NCBI GenBank assembly: GCA_020747065.1
Contig: JAGMVK010000010.1
Span: forward strand, 1,922,001-1,986,000
DNA from: Cadophora sp. MPI-SDFR-AT-0126
Lineage: Eukaryota > Ascomycota > Leotiomycetes > Helotiales > Ploettnerulaceae
DNA: 64,000 nt
Direction of reading: 5' to 3'
The translations under genes and the position numbers were made by a program. The notes under the pieces were generated by a model. It made no database searches and was not told the DNA's origin. It worked only from the letters and a program-made list of their open reading frames with translations. Shown here piece by piece: positions 9,079-20,702 of the stretch. Position 1 is the stretch's first letter. The number at the start of each line of letters is the position of its first letter.

Positions 9079-11126
9079 CCTCGAACTCAAATCGTGACGC
9101 TATCGCTCACTCCCGCAAATGTCTTACCACGATCCCATTCAGCTCAAGACTAACCAAAAAGACATACAGCGATAGTACCAATGGCAGCGACCATGATCAA
9201 GTTGCAGCTCACAGAGAAGAAAAGAGGCTGAACCACCCGTCTCATACGAGTCGGAAAATGTGAGGAAGGGAGAAACAAAAGAGAAAGCAAGGAGGAGAGA
9301 TAAAACAGAATTTCATCCAGCGATGATCAAACTCTCAGCCCGTTCATGCTCTCCATCCGTCCTCTTTTGCCGACATGAACCCAGCTCATGCTTTATCTAT
9401 CGTGCATCTCGTCCTGCCCCATCACTCCCTTGCATCTTCAAGGCCTGGGCTCTAACATCCCTCTCCTCTCTCGGGGACGGCGTACTGGGCAACTCTGATC
9501 CCCGGAAACTTGGGACGAGCAAGGTTCTGTATTGGACCCGCTTCCCCAGCCGGACAAGCCACCGTCTGCATTGGGACGACAAGACATGATATCCAGCCCA
9601 GCTATTGGACAAACCTGGCACTTTTCAATATCAGCGATATGCTTGGAAACGTATGATTTGCACGCCTCCAGGAAAACACCACGGCATCTCCCTCCACCCC
9701 TCTCCTCCAGGCCTGGAGAAGTCCTCACATGCATACATGCGATGCTTGTGATCTTTGTCGTCCCAGCAAAAGGGGTGTGATGGCAAGCATAAATCGCGAT
9801 CTGGGGTCGCAGCAGCCTATGAAACGCTTGCCCTGAGCCACCGCACAGGGGTCTTGCGCAATACACACCGTTCTAGGCCAAGACTTAAGCTTTTCAGCTG
9901 AACAAAGGCCAGCCTCATGGGTCGATAACCACCCTGCTTTTGGTGCGGAGACCAATTAAATCTCAACAAAGACGAGACGGTGAGTGCCGAATCCACAGAT
10001 TGCATAGGAGTTGGCAAAAGTGCAAATCAAATGAGGACATCGTCTTCTTCCTATCATTGAGATTGGTTGGTCCGATTACGGCACATCAAAGCCTCAGCTC
10101 ATCCAGCACTGGCCATGGAATTGGGTCAAGAAACGCAACGTCGAAGAGCCTCAAAGTTGTATGGCCTGCGACGGAACATGCGATATCTCAGAGCGCATCG
10201 TCTTCAAAGTTCAAGATCGAAGCCTAATCGTCCCTCAAGATCTGCTCAGCCATCCAGATGATCAAGGCTTTGACTTTTGATCGGCGAAAATCACTTGCAT
10301 GATATCAAATCCAACGCCAATTATTCGTCTCAACTACATATGTGCGGTCCGTCGCGTCTATCATGCCGTCATCTTTGATCGGCGCTGAAGAATTGACATC
10401 GAGGCATCTCGCTTGAAGAAATGCATGTGAGTCTTCGGAGGGTCGAGGATCGAGGTGGTTGGTGTCGCAGAACTGCGGCTGGCTAAATGCAAGCTTGTGG
10501 CTGTTCACAGATGAGGCATGGATGCAAGGCTGTGACAACTTTTTGATGCTGCTGAGAAAATTGGATGAGAAGATAAGAACTCTAGTGGAATAAATTGCGA
10601 GCACCAGAACGTCTTGGAATAAAGACAGAGTAGTGATGCTGGTATCTTATAGATGAATGCTCACAAGTCACATTTAATCTCCTACACTTCTCAAAATTAC
10701 TAAAGGCAGACTCTCGCACGACCTCCAAATCACCAGGCATTTCCTCCTCAGGGCCTCGGTTACAGTCAATGTTGTCGTCCTGATCTACACAAGGCATGAA
10801 TATCATCCCGCTTAGTTCATGAGAAAGCATTAAACTCAACCCCACATGAATCATGAAGATCTTGTTCCCCTGCATCCGTCGGGTCCAAGCACATCTTAAC
10901 CCAGGGATTTGCAACCAGTCTTATCTATATGTTCTTGCATAACAGTCTTGGACTGCAAGGGGATTTGTTGTGGTTGCAATAACCCACCAATGAAGCTGCT
11001 GACGACACTCCTCGCTTAGGTCGAACCACCTCCTGTAACTGAGAAAACTACTTTCATTCGGTGTCCTGATTTGACTTGACTTGCGACCTGTAACCAGTGA
11101 TTTCCAAGCCTCCGCTACCAAGAACT
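9079..11126. other. gene-poor region, 2 kb
   Basis: I see no gene. The largest frames (9438-9866 minus, 10582-10914 minus, 9260-9589 plus) are short, lack domain signatures and overlap each other on both strands. Its left end must include the promoter of the membrane protein gene, and its right end the 3' flank of the MFS permease gene. Confidence 0.45.
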
Positions 11127-12795
11127 TTACAAAGTGTAGACAAACTCGGGGTTTTCTCGGTCAGTCAAATCCAAAAACTCCTGCTTGTCCAACTTCCTAT
11201 ACCCCGGCCTCGCCCTCACACCCTCATTCTTCTTGTTCCTCTTCACGTAATACCAATGAATGAACACCAGATCAATTGTGCACAACGCATAACAAACAAC
11301 AATTGTGATCTCCGCAGGTACATATCTCGGCTTGTCCTCAGGTCTGAAAGTCTGCGGCCCAATGATATTGCCCGTGCAGTAAGCGATCAGGTACAATGCC
11401 CCAACCGTAGTCTTCTTGGTGTACCCGGCGACATTACTGGATATGAGAGACAGCAGTGCCACGAACCCGGTTGGCGATGCTTGTGTCAGATAATAGCCTG
11501 CTAGTCTGCCAGAGGAGTTGGACAGAGGCAGGCACACGATCAAGAGCATCCCGACGATTGCAGTGATCATTCCAGACGTGCCGACTAAAACTCGTCGTCC
11601 AATTTTGTCTCCGAGCCAGCCACAGGCGATCAAGAACACCACTTCAACGGCTCCGCCTGGAGTTCCATAGAGTAGAGATTCATCTGGTGTGTACCCGAAA
11701 GAAACAATGAGCTGCGAGAAGAAGTTCGAGATACCCCCTGAAAATGTTTTAGTAGTGTGCCTGAGAAAGGCTCGGGGTAAACTCACCATTCGGGATATCC
11801 GCCACCAATGCAAAGAATACAAAAGCCCAAGTCATCGGATCCGTCAACGCCTCCTTGAACTGATACATCTTGAAATGCTTGTTCCCAACCCCTTGCTGAT
11901 TCTTCCTAATGCGCTCAATAGCCATGACCCTCTCACGCGGGGTAAGAAACCTCGCATTGAGCTGATTGTCAGGCATGAAATACAGGAACACGCAACCAAC
12001 CATGACGGTGATCAGCCCAATAGTCAGAAACACAATCTGCCACGAATCGATCGCCGCGCCGTGTTTCTTCACTCCCGTCGATATGCCGTACGCCACCAGC
12101 CCGCCGAATATCTGCGCAAAGCCATTGAAACTGAACCAGATCCCCGTGCGCGTCCCTTGTTCTCGTCGCGTATACCACTGCGAGGTGAATAGGGCGAAAC
12201 CGGGCGTAACTGCTGCTTCGAAGACCCCTAGGAAGAAGCGTACTGCTACTGCGCCGGCGAAGTTCTCGACGGCTGCCATGCAGCACAAGGTTCCTCCCCA
12301 CATAATGATATTGAAGGCGGACCACTTTGCGAGAGGAAGTCGTTGCAGGAGTCGATTGGTGGGATACTCCCAGGCTAGGTATCCTATGTAGAACATGCTA
12401 CCCAGCCATTGGTAGTTGGTTCCGTGCAGGTGGATGGCGCTTTGCATTCCCATGATACTCGCGTAGGAGAGGGTTGTCTTGTCGAGGTAGTTGAGGCCGT
12501 AGACCACGCATAACATCTTCAGATGATCAGCAAGCAATCAGGAATTGAAAAACAATTTGAGGTTTACCGGCATTAAATTCAAATCGATCTTTCGTAGAAG
12601 ACTTCTCTCCATCTCGTCAGTCATCACAATTGCCTCCTGGCCCTCGAAGGCTTTCAGAGCTATATCTCCATCATTTGGATCTGCGTGGATGAAAGTAACT
12701 CCTTTATTATCACCATCTTCGAATGATGTCGCCTTGGGAGATACATCGGCTCTCTTCTCAGGGTCATCGGATGATGCATCGTGGGCTTTCTCCAT
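11127..12795 (-). CDS. MFS permease of the Dal5/allantoate type (anion:cation symporter family)
   Basis: A plasma-membrane secondary transporter of 522 aa. The exons are 12795-12568, 12516-11787 and 11737-11127; both introns (51 and 49 nt) have GTAAAC/GTGAGT donors and keep the family sequence intact across the joins. After a hydrophilic acidic N-terminus comes the typical Dal5-family start KIDLNLMPMLCVVYGLNYLDKTTL. Then follow MFYIGYLAWEYPTNRLLQRLP, the RFFLGVFEAAVTPGF segment of TM4 and a central loop ending in RIRKNQQGVGN. The second half has GWLGDKIGRRVL and about six more membrane spans. Known members carry allantoate, nicotinate, pantothenate, biotin or similar anions; the substrate here cannot be told. 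Confidence 0.88.
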
Positions 12796-13686
12796 GCTAA
12801 TAATTGTCTTGATTTCGCAACTGTGTGACGAGACTCATGCGGGGTAGATACAAAATCACCAAAGTATGACTTTCGAGAACCACGAGGAAAGAAGCATGAA
12901 GAGAAAGTGAAAGCGAGAGACTGCAGATGTGGGAGAGGAATGGTATATCTAAAATCATACCACTAACAATCAAAACCTTCTTGAATAATAGAAACCGCAC
13001 TCCCCGCACCTCCCTATCTTAAAGATACCGAACATACCCAGTCGTTCTCAATGCCGACCCCCAGATAGCCGTCGACGGCAGGCTGCCCATGATAAACTGG
13101 TCATCGATACTTACCCCCGCCGCCAATCATCACGACTTCCTGCTGTCGATCTCATGTAAATGTCGACGCAATGCTAGCGCGAACCCCCATTCTTGGTGCG
13201 TTCTAGCAGGCCGCCGGGAGGGGAAGCAAGACGATCGAGTGATGTCGTCGCGCATTCGAGGAGCTCACATCTCGATCAGGCAGGTCGGTAGAACAGTTGA
13301 AGATAAGTGTGATGGGAAGCATCGCTAATTGGATTGGTGCATCTTGATATGAAGACGGATGAAACATTATTATGGCATACGTTTTTGGACAGGATAATGT
13401 AGTTCGTCGTGAATCGCTCATCGAAGCTTTGACGCCCAGTTTTAAGCTTCGAGATAAGCATTTCCGGAATTTATGTCCGCCCTTGGCCGCTTTCTCGTCT
13501 CGAAGGTGGGAGGAAAGTGCGATGTCCACAACAATCAAGTGTCAAAAATTAGGAGTCTGTGTCTATGATCCAAATAAGTACTAATTCCGATCCTCTATAA
13601 ATCCCCAGTCCCAAGTAAAAGATTTCCCTCAGAATCATGCTTCAAAGCCCTCATCCGTCTCCATCTCACCTCCCTCCCATCGAAAC
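12796..13686. other. intergenic region upstream of the MFS permease
   Basis: It contains the permease promoter and the 3' flank of the subtilase. Short frames on both strands (12797-13009, 13203-13538) have no recognisable content. No gene is seen. Confidence 0.45.
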
Positions 13687-16600
13687 TTACGCATCAGCCC
13701 AATTTCCTTCAAGTCTAATCATAGGACTCAACCAATGCTCCCAACCATCTTCATTCCACTCCGCAATACCCGGCTTCAACATCGAGATCAGAACCCGATA
13801 ATCTCCAGGCGGCAAATACTCTCCCCAATGTTCCCCGTCATAATCATGGAAATACACCGCACCTGTTCCAAAAAAGTCAGTCTCAGTTTCCAACATGTAT
13901 CTCACACACAGATATCATGAGATAGGGGCAACATACCCCACAGAAGTGTCACGCTCGTCGTAAATGGCAAGAAATTATACTTCGTCTCTGACGGCCCAGC
14001 ATTATTAAACTGCGACCTATCGGGCACCCACCCATAACTCGGCACCCCCATGAACGTATCATGCGGCGGATGATTCGGATCCATATACTCATCGTTCTCA
14101 ACATTCGGATCATACCCATAATGCGTAGGCACGAAAGTGGTATTGCCCGGCAGGACATGAACCTCGAAATCAGCACCACCAGTGAGCAGGTTGACGTAGA
14201 TGTTGGGGAACTCCCACTTGGTGAGATTGTATGTCTCGAACTGTGTGTTGATCTTTACTTTCCAGGTTGCATCGTCGTCGTAGAGGCCAGGGTAGTTGAA
14301 GACGCACGGCTGGGCGCATTTGTGTTCTTCGACGCCGTCGAAGATTGTTATGTTGCTTAGGTCGATGGCGTTGGTCTTGCGTTTGTCGTAGGGTAGGCCG
14401 AGGTAAGGAATTGAAAAGTCTTCGCCGCTGGTGGAGATCTGGATGAAGCCAGAAAATACTGGCACTTGCTGGATTTGAGCAGGCGTGAGTTTTGGTGGAG
14501 CGAACTTCACAACAAGCTTGTAGGAGCCACCTGCAGCAATGGTGACGGTCGTAACGTCAAATGTGGCAGAGCCATAGATTGGATATTGGGGCTGTCCATA
14601 TGCATTACCAGAAGCTGACTCAAGAATATCTGGGTATGGGTAGAACTCAGCGTACCCAGCCCCTTGGTGTTTGATTGTGTACGTTTTTGCTTTTGGCGAC
14701 GCATTGTCGATTCTTATGGTCTGTGGGGCATTCTCATAGATGTACAGATCTTTGAGCTCGATTTGTGATGGTGTGATGGTTGTTTTGTACATGATGGCTT
14801 TGTACGGATTGACCATTCCAGCCCCCTGACCCGCAACTGTGGAGGGGAACGAATGATCGTAGACATAAGGCATTGGTTTGGATGTGGCTTGCATGCGACT
14901 AATCACTTGCTGAACTGAAAGACCAAGGTTCTGAGATCGGACGAGTGCATAGCAGGCAGCGACGAATGGAGTGGCCATGGATGTTCCAGAGATGATTGCA
15001 TATCCGCCGTACGGTCCTAATGGCCAAGTTGACAGAATCTTCCCACCTGGTGCACCTGAAACGGTATCAGCATCGCTCAAGACGATCGAAAAGAGAGCAC
15101 ATACTCAATTGTGGTTTCAAAGCAACAGTATCCCAAGTCGGACCAAACGAAGAGAAATTACTCGTCATCGCACCCGTCGACAACCTCACACTCTTCACTG
15201 TCGGATCCGTGAAGCTCATATTATAAGTACTTCCAGGCTTGACCTTTCGCAGAATACTCGCACCAGTTCGAGGATCTACAACTAAAGTGGTGACCTCAAA
15301 TGGAACCTGTAGCTCTGCATCCTGACTGACGGGGTCTTGGTCGACGTTGTAAGCGATCAGATATCGAATGCCGTAGTATGCTGCTCCACTCATCTGGGAT
15401 GATAGAGAACAGCTTCGAGTCACTCCTGCGATGACAATGATATTGGCAGGGTCCTTGTTGTATGCCGCTGCTGTGTTTGCCCAGGCTGATTGCGTGCATA
15501 GAACGCCGTGGGAATAGACGGTCATAGCGGAAGGGAGGATCAAAGGCCAGACCGAAAAGTACTCGTAACTATTGCCATCTGACCCTGACGCGGTGTACGC
15601 CGAGGGAAACTTGAGGTTCGTGACCGAGCCCACAGCAAGTGCAGTCCCTACACTGGCTGGAGTGGACTGGCCGTAAGTTCCAATGTGTCCATCATTTCCG
15701 TTGGCAGCTACAACAGCGATTCCTCGAGCAGTGATGGAGTTCACAAGGCTCGTGTAGGGAGTTGCTCCTTGGAATGGATTGAGAGAGCCCAGGGACATGC
15801 TGATGACATCGACACCGTCGTTGGCTGCTCTGATCATCGCAGCCATGATGATATCGTCATCGGTATAGTCGTAGACACAGCTGAAAACTCTGTACATGTA
15901 GATAGATGCTTCTGGTGCAACTCCCACCATTCCAAATCCAGTGCTGGGTGGATCAACCATTCCAGCGATTCCTAGAAGCTGTTAGCGAGACTCTTCAATC
16001 TGACAAACAAACTTACCAGCGACGTGAGTACCATGGCCTCCTGCATAACAAGTCGTAAGCGGAGTTGGGCTTGAGATCGGCTCGCTTCGTCCATCCCACC
16101 CATCTTGAACAAACCCAAAGCCCCCAGCAACCTTGTACCCCGGACCAAAACCTCGTCCAAGTGACGGGTGAGTATAATCGATACCAGTATCCACAAAGGC
16201 AATCTTCATGCCCTTTCCTTTGATCCCAAGAGCGTGAAGTCTATCAACATCAGCCATCCTCAAGGTGACGGCGGTGTCCATTGTGCCTGTGATGTGAGGT
16301 AGCTCGGGATTCGAATCGATGGGTATCCATGTTTGGTTGAGAGCCGCATCAACCTTGAGACCTGCCCAAGTAAGATTTCCCTGAGCTTGAACTGGGCCGG
16401 GTTTGGCGACCCGACGGTTCGGGTAGACTGCCACCACCTCAGGGATGGAGCTCAACGTGCTGTTGACTTCTTCAAGTGTACTGTTCCCAGTAAGCTTGAT
16501 GGAGAGACCGTAGAATAGTCCTGCATCGGCGAATTCTCGCTGTACTGAATAGTCGATGTTCAAGTCCGTGGCACGCTTGTGAAACTCGTCATGGGAGCGT

Positions 16601-16767
16601 TTATGTAGCGCAGCGTCCTTTTTGAGTTCAACGATGAATGAAGACTGCCCAGGCTGTTTACTGAAGGGATATGCTCCTGGAGTAGCGGTGGGAACAGGAA
16701 TCTGCGACACAGTGACTGCCGAGACAAGGGATGTCAGGGCCACGAACCCGAATATTGGGAGAATCAT
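13687..16767 (-). CDS. secreted subtilisin-like serine protease (S8A, vpr/Pr1C type)
   Basis: An extracellular endopeptidase preproprotein of 970 aa. The exons are 16767-16017, 15971-15105, 15055-13937 and 13862-13687. A signal peptide (first ~18 residues) and an I9-like propeptide (to about residue 125) precede the S8 domain. The catalytic triad is visible: Asp193 in FVDTGIDYTHP, His245 in GGHGTHVAG and Ser565 in SGTSMATPF. The first intron splits the glycine codon just after HGTHVA. A protease-associated (PA) insert, rich in small residues, lies between His and Ser at about residues 370-480. The C-terminal ~350 residues fit the Fn3-like/DUF1034 module of large subtilases. All introns have CAG or TAG acceptors, and the third is longer (74 nt). 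Its relatives include Metarhizium Pr1C; the substrate is unknown. Confidence 0.92.
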
Positions 16768-18495
16768 GATTGCCTCGACTCTTGGCTGTGCCCACTCTCA
16801 TTGTGGCACCATCAACACTTTATAGAAATTTCCCAGTTTCTAGTAGTTCGATAGAAAGAGCAAAGCTAGGCCGATGAAGGCAGGAGGAATGAAGTTGTCT
16901 TTCCTCTCAGATCAAAAGAAGACATTGTGTAGATGCAATCAAACGCAGTTCGTGTCTCTCGTGAGCCAGATTTGGACATTCCCGGCCCTCGAGAAAGAGC
17001 TCCCTGAAAGAAGAACAAGAATGGGGGAAGCTGCCATTTGCCTGACCACGATCCGAATGGGAGCTACACTTGTGCTTACAATAGACCCAATTTGCGATCA
17101 AAGTCGGCGTGAAAGAGGATCTCAACAGGGAAAGCTTCGAGAAAAGTCTCTACCTGTGCAGCCACCTCTATTCCCACCTTCCATTTTCTTCCCATGAAGT
17201 AACCATGGCATATTGACCCCCTGCATCGAGAAATGTTGAACTGTTGACTCGACGATTGAAACATTGCTTGATCGTTGAAAGATAAGATAGAGAGTGTGTC
17301 AGCATACCATCAGACACATCCGAACTGGGAAGGTAGGACACTTCCCGCTATGAGGATGCTTGCTCTGTCCTTTCCATCTCAAATTCTGCTACAGCACTTG
17401 CTGCGAAATATTCTTAGAGCTCTTGAAGAAGAAAAGAAAAAGAAAATCGAAGAACAACAACTGCAGTGATCGAGATTCAAGGATATTTATCAACGATTCG
17501 CTTTTGCCTACAACTTTGTATTCAGCCAAAATATCAGACTGACAGCAACACAACAATTGAATGGAGCCTAGGGAACTCCCACGACCCCTGAATCACCAAG
17601 CTATCATCACCTCTTGGCAATCGCTCGTATCACATCCCACCATCCTGCTGACAGACACTACCGAACATGGAACTTCCGAGTTTCGGCAGCCCGCATGTCC
17701 CGATATTAGCCAGCGAATCACGCAGACATCGCACGAGGCCAAAGCCCTCAGGACATCGGGCTTAATATGACGATGTTGCATCCTGATGTGCCGTTTCTGC
17801 TCTGATCAGGTGGGTGTGGTGGCACAGCATCATAGTTCTGGCAGTTGGATGGGAGGCTCGGATGAAAAAATAGGGAAGGAGGTATGATGCAGGGAAATGA
17901 ATGAGCTCAAGGGTCTTGTGCTAGACGTTCTGCATGTCAAGAGAGCTTTCTGCAAGGGGCGTCTCGTATCGGCTGCTATCATGTCTTGATCAGCTTCTAT
18001 TCCTCCGAAGAATCCCACGTACCTGGATCTAACCTGACTGATGTATAACGAGGAAACACTATGTGGCTACAAGTAACAAAGTACAGTAGCAATTCCGGTA
18101 CAGCTTCCCGAAAACCCGAAGTCATTATCTCCAAAAGTGGGGCAAGCCGTATTGAGCGATCACTTATCTGCTTGGCATCAGATGTGTGATTGACTCAAAT
18201 TCTCCAGCAGATCGACTATCCGCTCGAGGAGACAAGATTGTACCAAAACAGCAAAAAAGCAGATAGTATTTTAAATAACCCTAGTGGCATCTCTGCCGAG
18301 AAAAGAAGCGGAAAGTTAAGTAATCCAATGAGTCCACCTCCTTTTCCGTGCTCCAAGGCACCTGTTTTATCCCCCAAATAGAAACGAAGCTAAAGAAGAA
18401 ACACCATTCGGAAAGGGAAAAAGAAGTAAACTTGCGCAACACATATACGTGAAGAAACCTTCAGCTTCACAACTCCTTTCGCCCACTCACTCCCA
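16768..18495. other. intergenic region between subtilase and laccase genes
   Basis: 1.7 kb holding the subtilase promoter and the laccase 3' flank. The plus-strand frame 16874-17197 and the other short frames show no domain or signal peptide. No gene is seen. Confidence 0.45.
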
Positions 18496-20702
18496 CTACA
18501 AGCCAGAATCGTACTGCTTGTACGGTGCAGTGGGATACCAGCTCCTCCAAGCATTACAGTTGGGAGTGATAGCAGCCAGATTCATAGCGGTAGGGATGTT
18601 GTTAACCCGCTCGAGGTACTGCACGCTCAATCCCTGAGACACGTGCCAGGCGATATGACAATGGAAGAGCCAAGAACCAGGGTTATCTGTTCTGAAAGCT
18701 ACGACGAGCCAGCCGAAACCTGGCAGCATCGTACTGTCTCGTCTGAGAGGATTGTTGGTCTGGAGACTTGCTGTGTCAACGGCTGGATTGAACGGTCGTG
18801 GTGCACCTGCCGGGAGTCCGGGGAGTGGTGATGAGCGACCGAGAATGAGAAAGTCGTGGCCCTGATGAGCAGTTAACAACGAGGACGGACTGAGTACTGT
18901 GACTGAGAGCAACTTACGTGCAAGTGCATAGGATGCTAGAAGCTTGTTAGCGGCGAGACTTTGGTGTTGAGCATGGTTGACTTACCGGGACGGGTGATAT
19001 GTTTTCGATGAGCCAAATGCTCCACTAAGCAAGAAGATTAGCAGGCAGGTGGAGAAAGTGAGGTCCAACCGAGACTTACCACATTAGCATTAGGTAATTG
19101 GATTATGTTTGCTTCACGTGGATATGAGGAGTTGCCTTCCAAGACATATTGAAGTGTCGGCTTGGACCAGTCAACCCTGATTGCCGAGTTGTTGACCTTC
19201 CACTTGACACTAGTCGCATCACCATTGACATCGAAGGTAACAGGCAAGTCATTCGTCGATGGAGTGAACGATGCAATGGGAGCTGTACGCGTGACAATCG
19301 GTGTGAAGTTGGTCTGGTCCTGGCACGCCGGATCCGCAGGTGGGGTGCCCCTTACAGTAGGGTTTGCATTTGGAGCACCATTGTAGTGGAAGATGGCGGC
19401 TGGGAAAGGGTTGTTAGATCGGCCACAGATTGGGTTAGAGAATGTGACATTAAACCAGTAGTTGCCAATTGGTTGACTGGCATCGATCGTCACGTCGTAT
19501 CTCTGTCCAATGCCAAGGAAAAGTGAGTTGGTTGTGAAGGCGTTGACTGGCACGAAGTCGGCAGCGATAACAGTCATGGAGTGATTGTTGAGAGAGACCG
19601 AGAATGTATTCTCGACAGAAGGGTTGATGATGCGAAGAAGATGTCGCTTGTTCGGAGTGAGGCTGACCTTGTAGTAGCTTCCACCAGGGCCATTGGGGTT
19701 CACATTTGAGCCGTTAAAGAGAAGGTTGTCACTGGCTGGTGGAGATCCGGGTGCGTTGGGGATATATGGATTGTTACGGTCGTTCACTCGAAGTTGGATT
19801 TGGTCAGCTGCTCCGTAATACCAGTCAGTGATGGGGAAAACACCAAGATCAATGTCATATGGTAAAGACGCAGGTCCGTTGATCTGGATGGCTCCTGAAA
19901 CACCATTTCCATATTGGGATCCGAAATGAGAGTGGTACCTGCAGAAATTTAGAGAGATTTTCCCCTGGCAGAATGAGCAATCATACCAAGAAGTCCCGTA
20001 TTGGGTGGCGCGGAATGAGTAGGTCTTGGAACTTCCTGGGGGTATAGGGCATTCAGAGACACCATTGGCGCCGTCATTGATACAATTATTAAGCTGTCGG
20101 AATCCGTGCCAGTGAATGGAAGTTCTGTTTGTGTTAGCTGAGTGGTCCAATAAGATGCGAAGTGTCTCACCCATTCGTGGTCATAGCGTTGATGACATTC
20201 ACGTTGATGGTGTCACCCCAATCTAACTGGAGATTAGTGGGAGTCTGAGGATCACATGATATATTGAACATACCAGCTTTGATGACAGGCCCTTTGGAGT
20301 AAAGTTAGTAGTGGCACTGGTTTGGCTTCAGGATGGGTATCATACCTGGAAAGGCACCTAGCTCTGATATTAGCGGACATGCCACAAATACTCAAACTTG
20401 AGATACATACCATTGATCAACATAGCCTTCTTCTTGATTTGTCCATCGGGACCAACCCAGTTGTCATGCTCAGTAATTGTGAAAGTGTACTGCCAGAGTC
20501 AACACCGGCTATGATGAGAACTGGGAAGACTTACAGTCCTGATCGTTCCTGAAGGCGTGCTAACCTCCCAGTCGGTGTTGATATTAAAGCCAGGGCTCCA
20601 ACAAGCACGGTTGGAAGGCGTATTGCAGGTGGGAGCTGCGATGGTAAGCCCGGACAGGAGCAAACCCGAGACAACGGAACCGAGAGTGGAAAGAGACCAC
20701 AT
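18496..20702 (-). CDS. laccase (secreted multicopper oxidase, ascomycete type)
   Basis: It oxidises phenolic substrates and reduces O2 to water, and acts outside the cell. The ten exons are 20702-20535, 20489-20411, 20357-20346, 20291-20274, 20222-20171, 20124-19987, 19938-19080, 19024-18986, 18935-18918 and 18861-18496 (582 aa). All four copper-binding regions are present: HWHGFRQ, WYHSHFGSQ, HPMHLHGHDF and HCHIAWHVSQGL. The residue ten after the Cys ligand is Leu, the axial position usual in higher-potential enzymes. A signal peptide follows the ATG at 20702 (MWSLSTLGSVVSGLLL); an upstream in-frame ATG at 20741 would bury it. The chain ends in DSGL directly before the stop. One intron (19939-19986) is 48 nt and keeps the frame, so unspliced reading hides it. 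Confidence 0.95.

Noticed and set aside
9438..9866. Minus-strand frame of 142 codons
   Set aside because: No family resemblance, and overlapping frames of similar length occur on the other strand.
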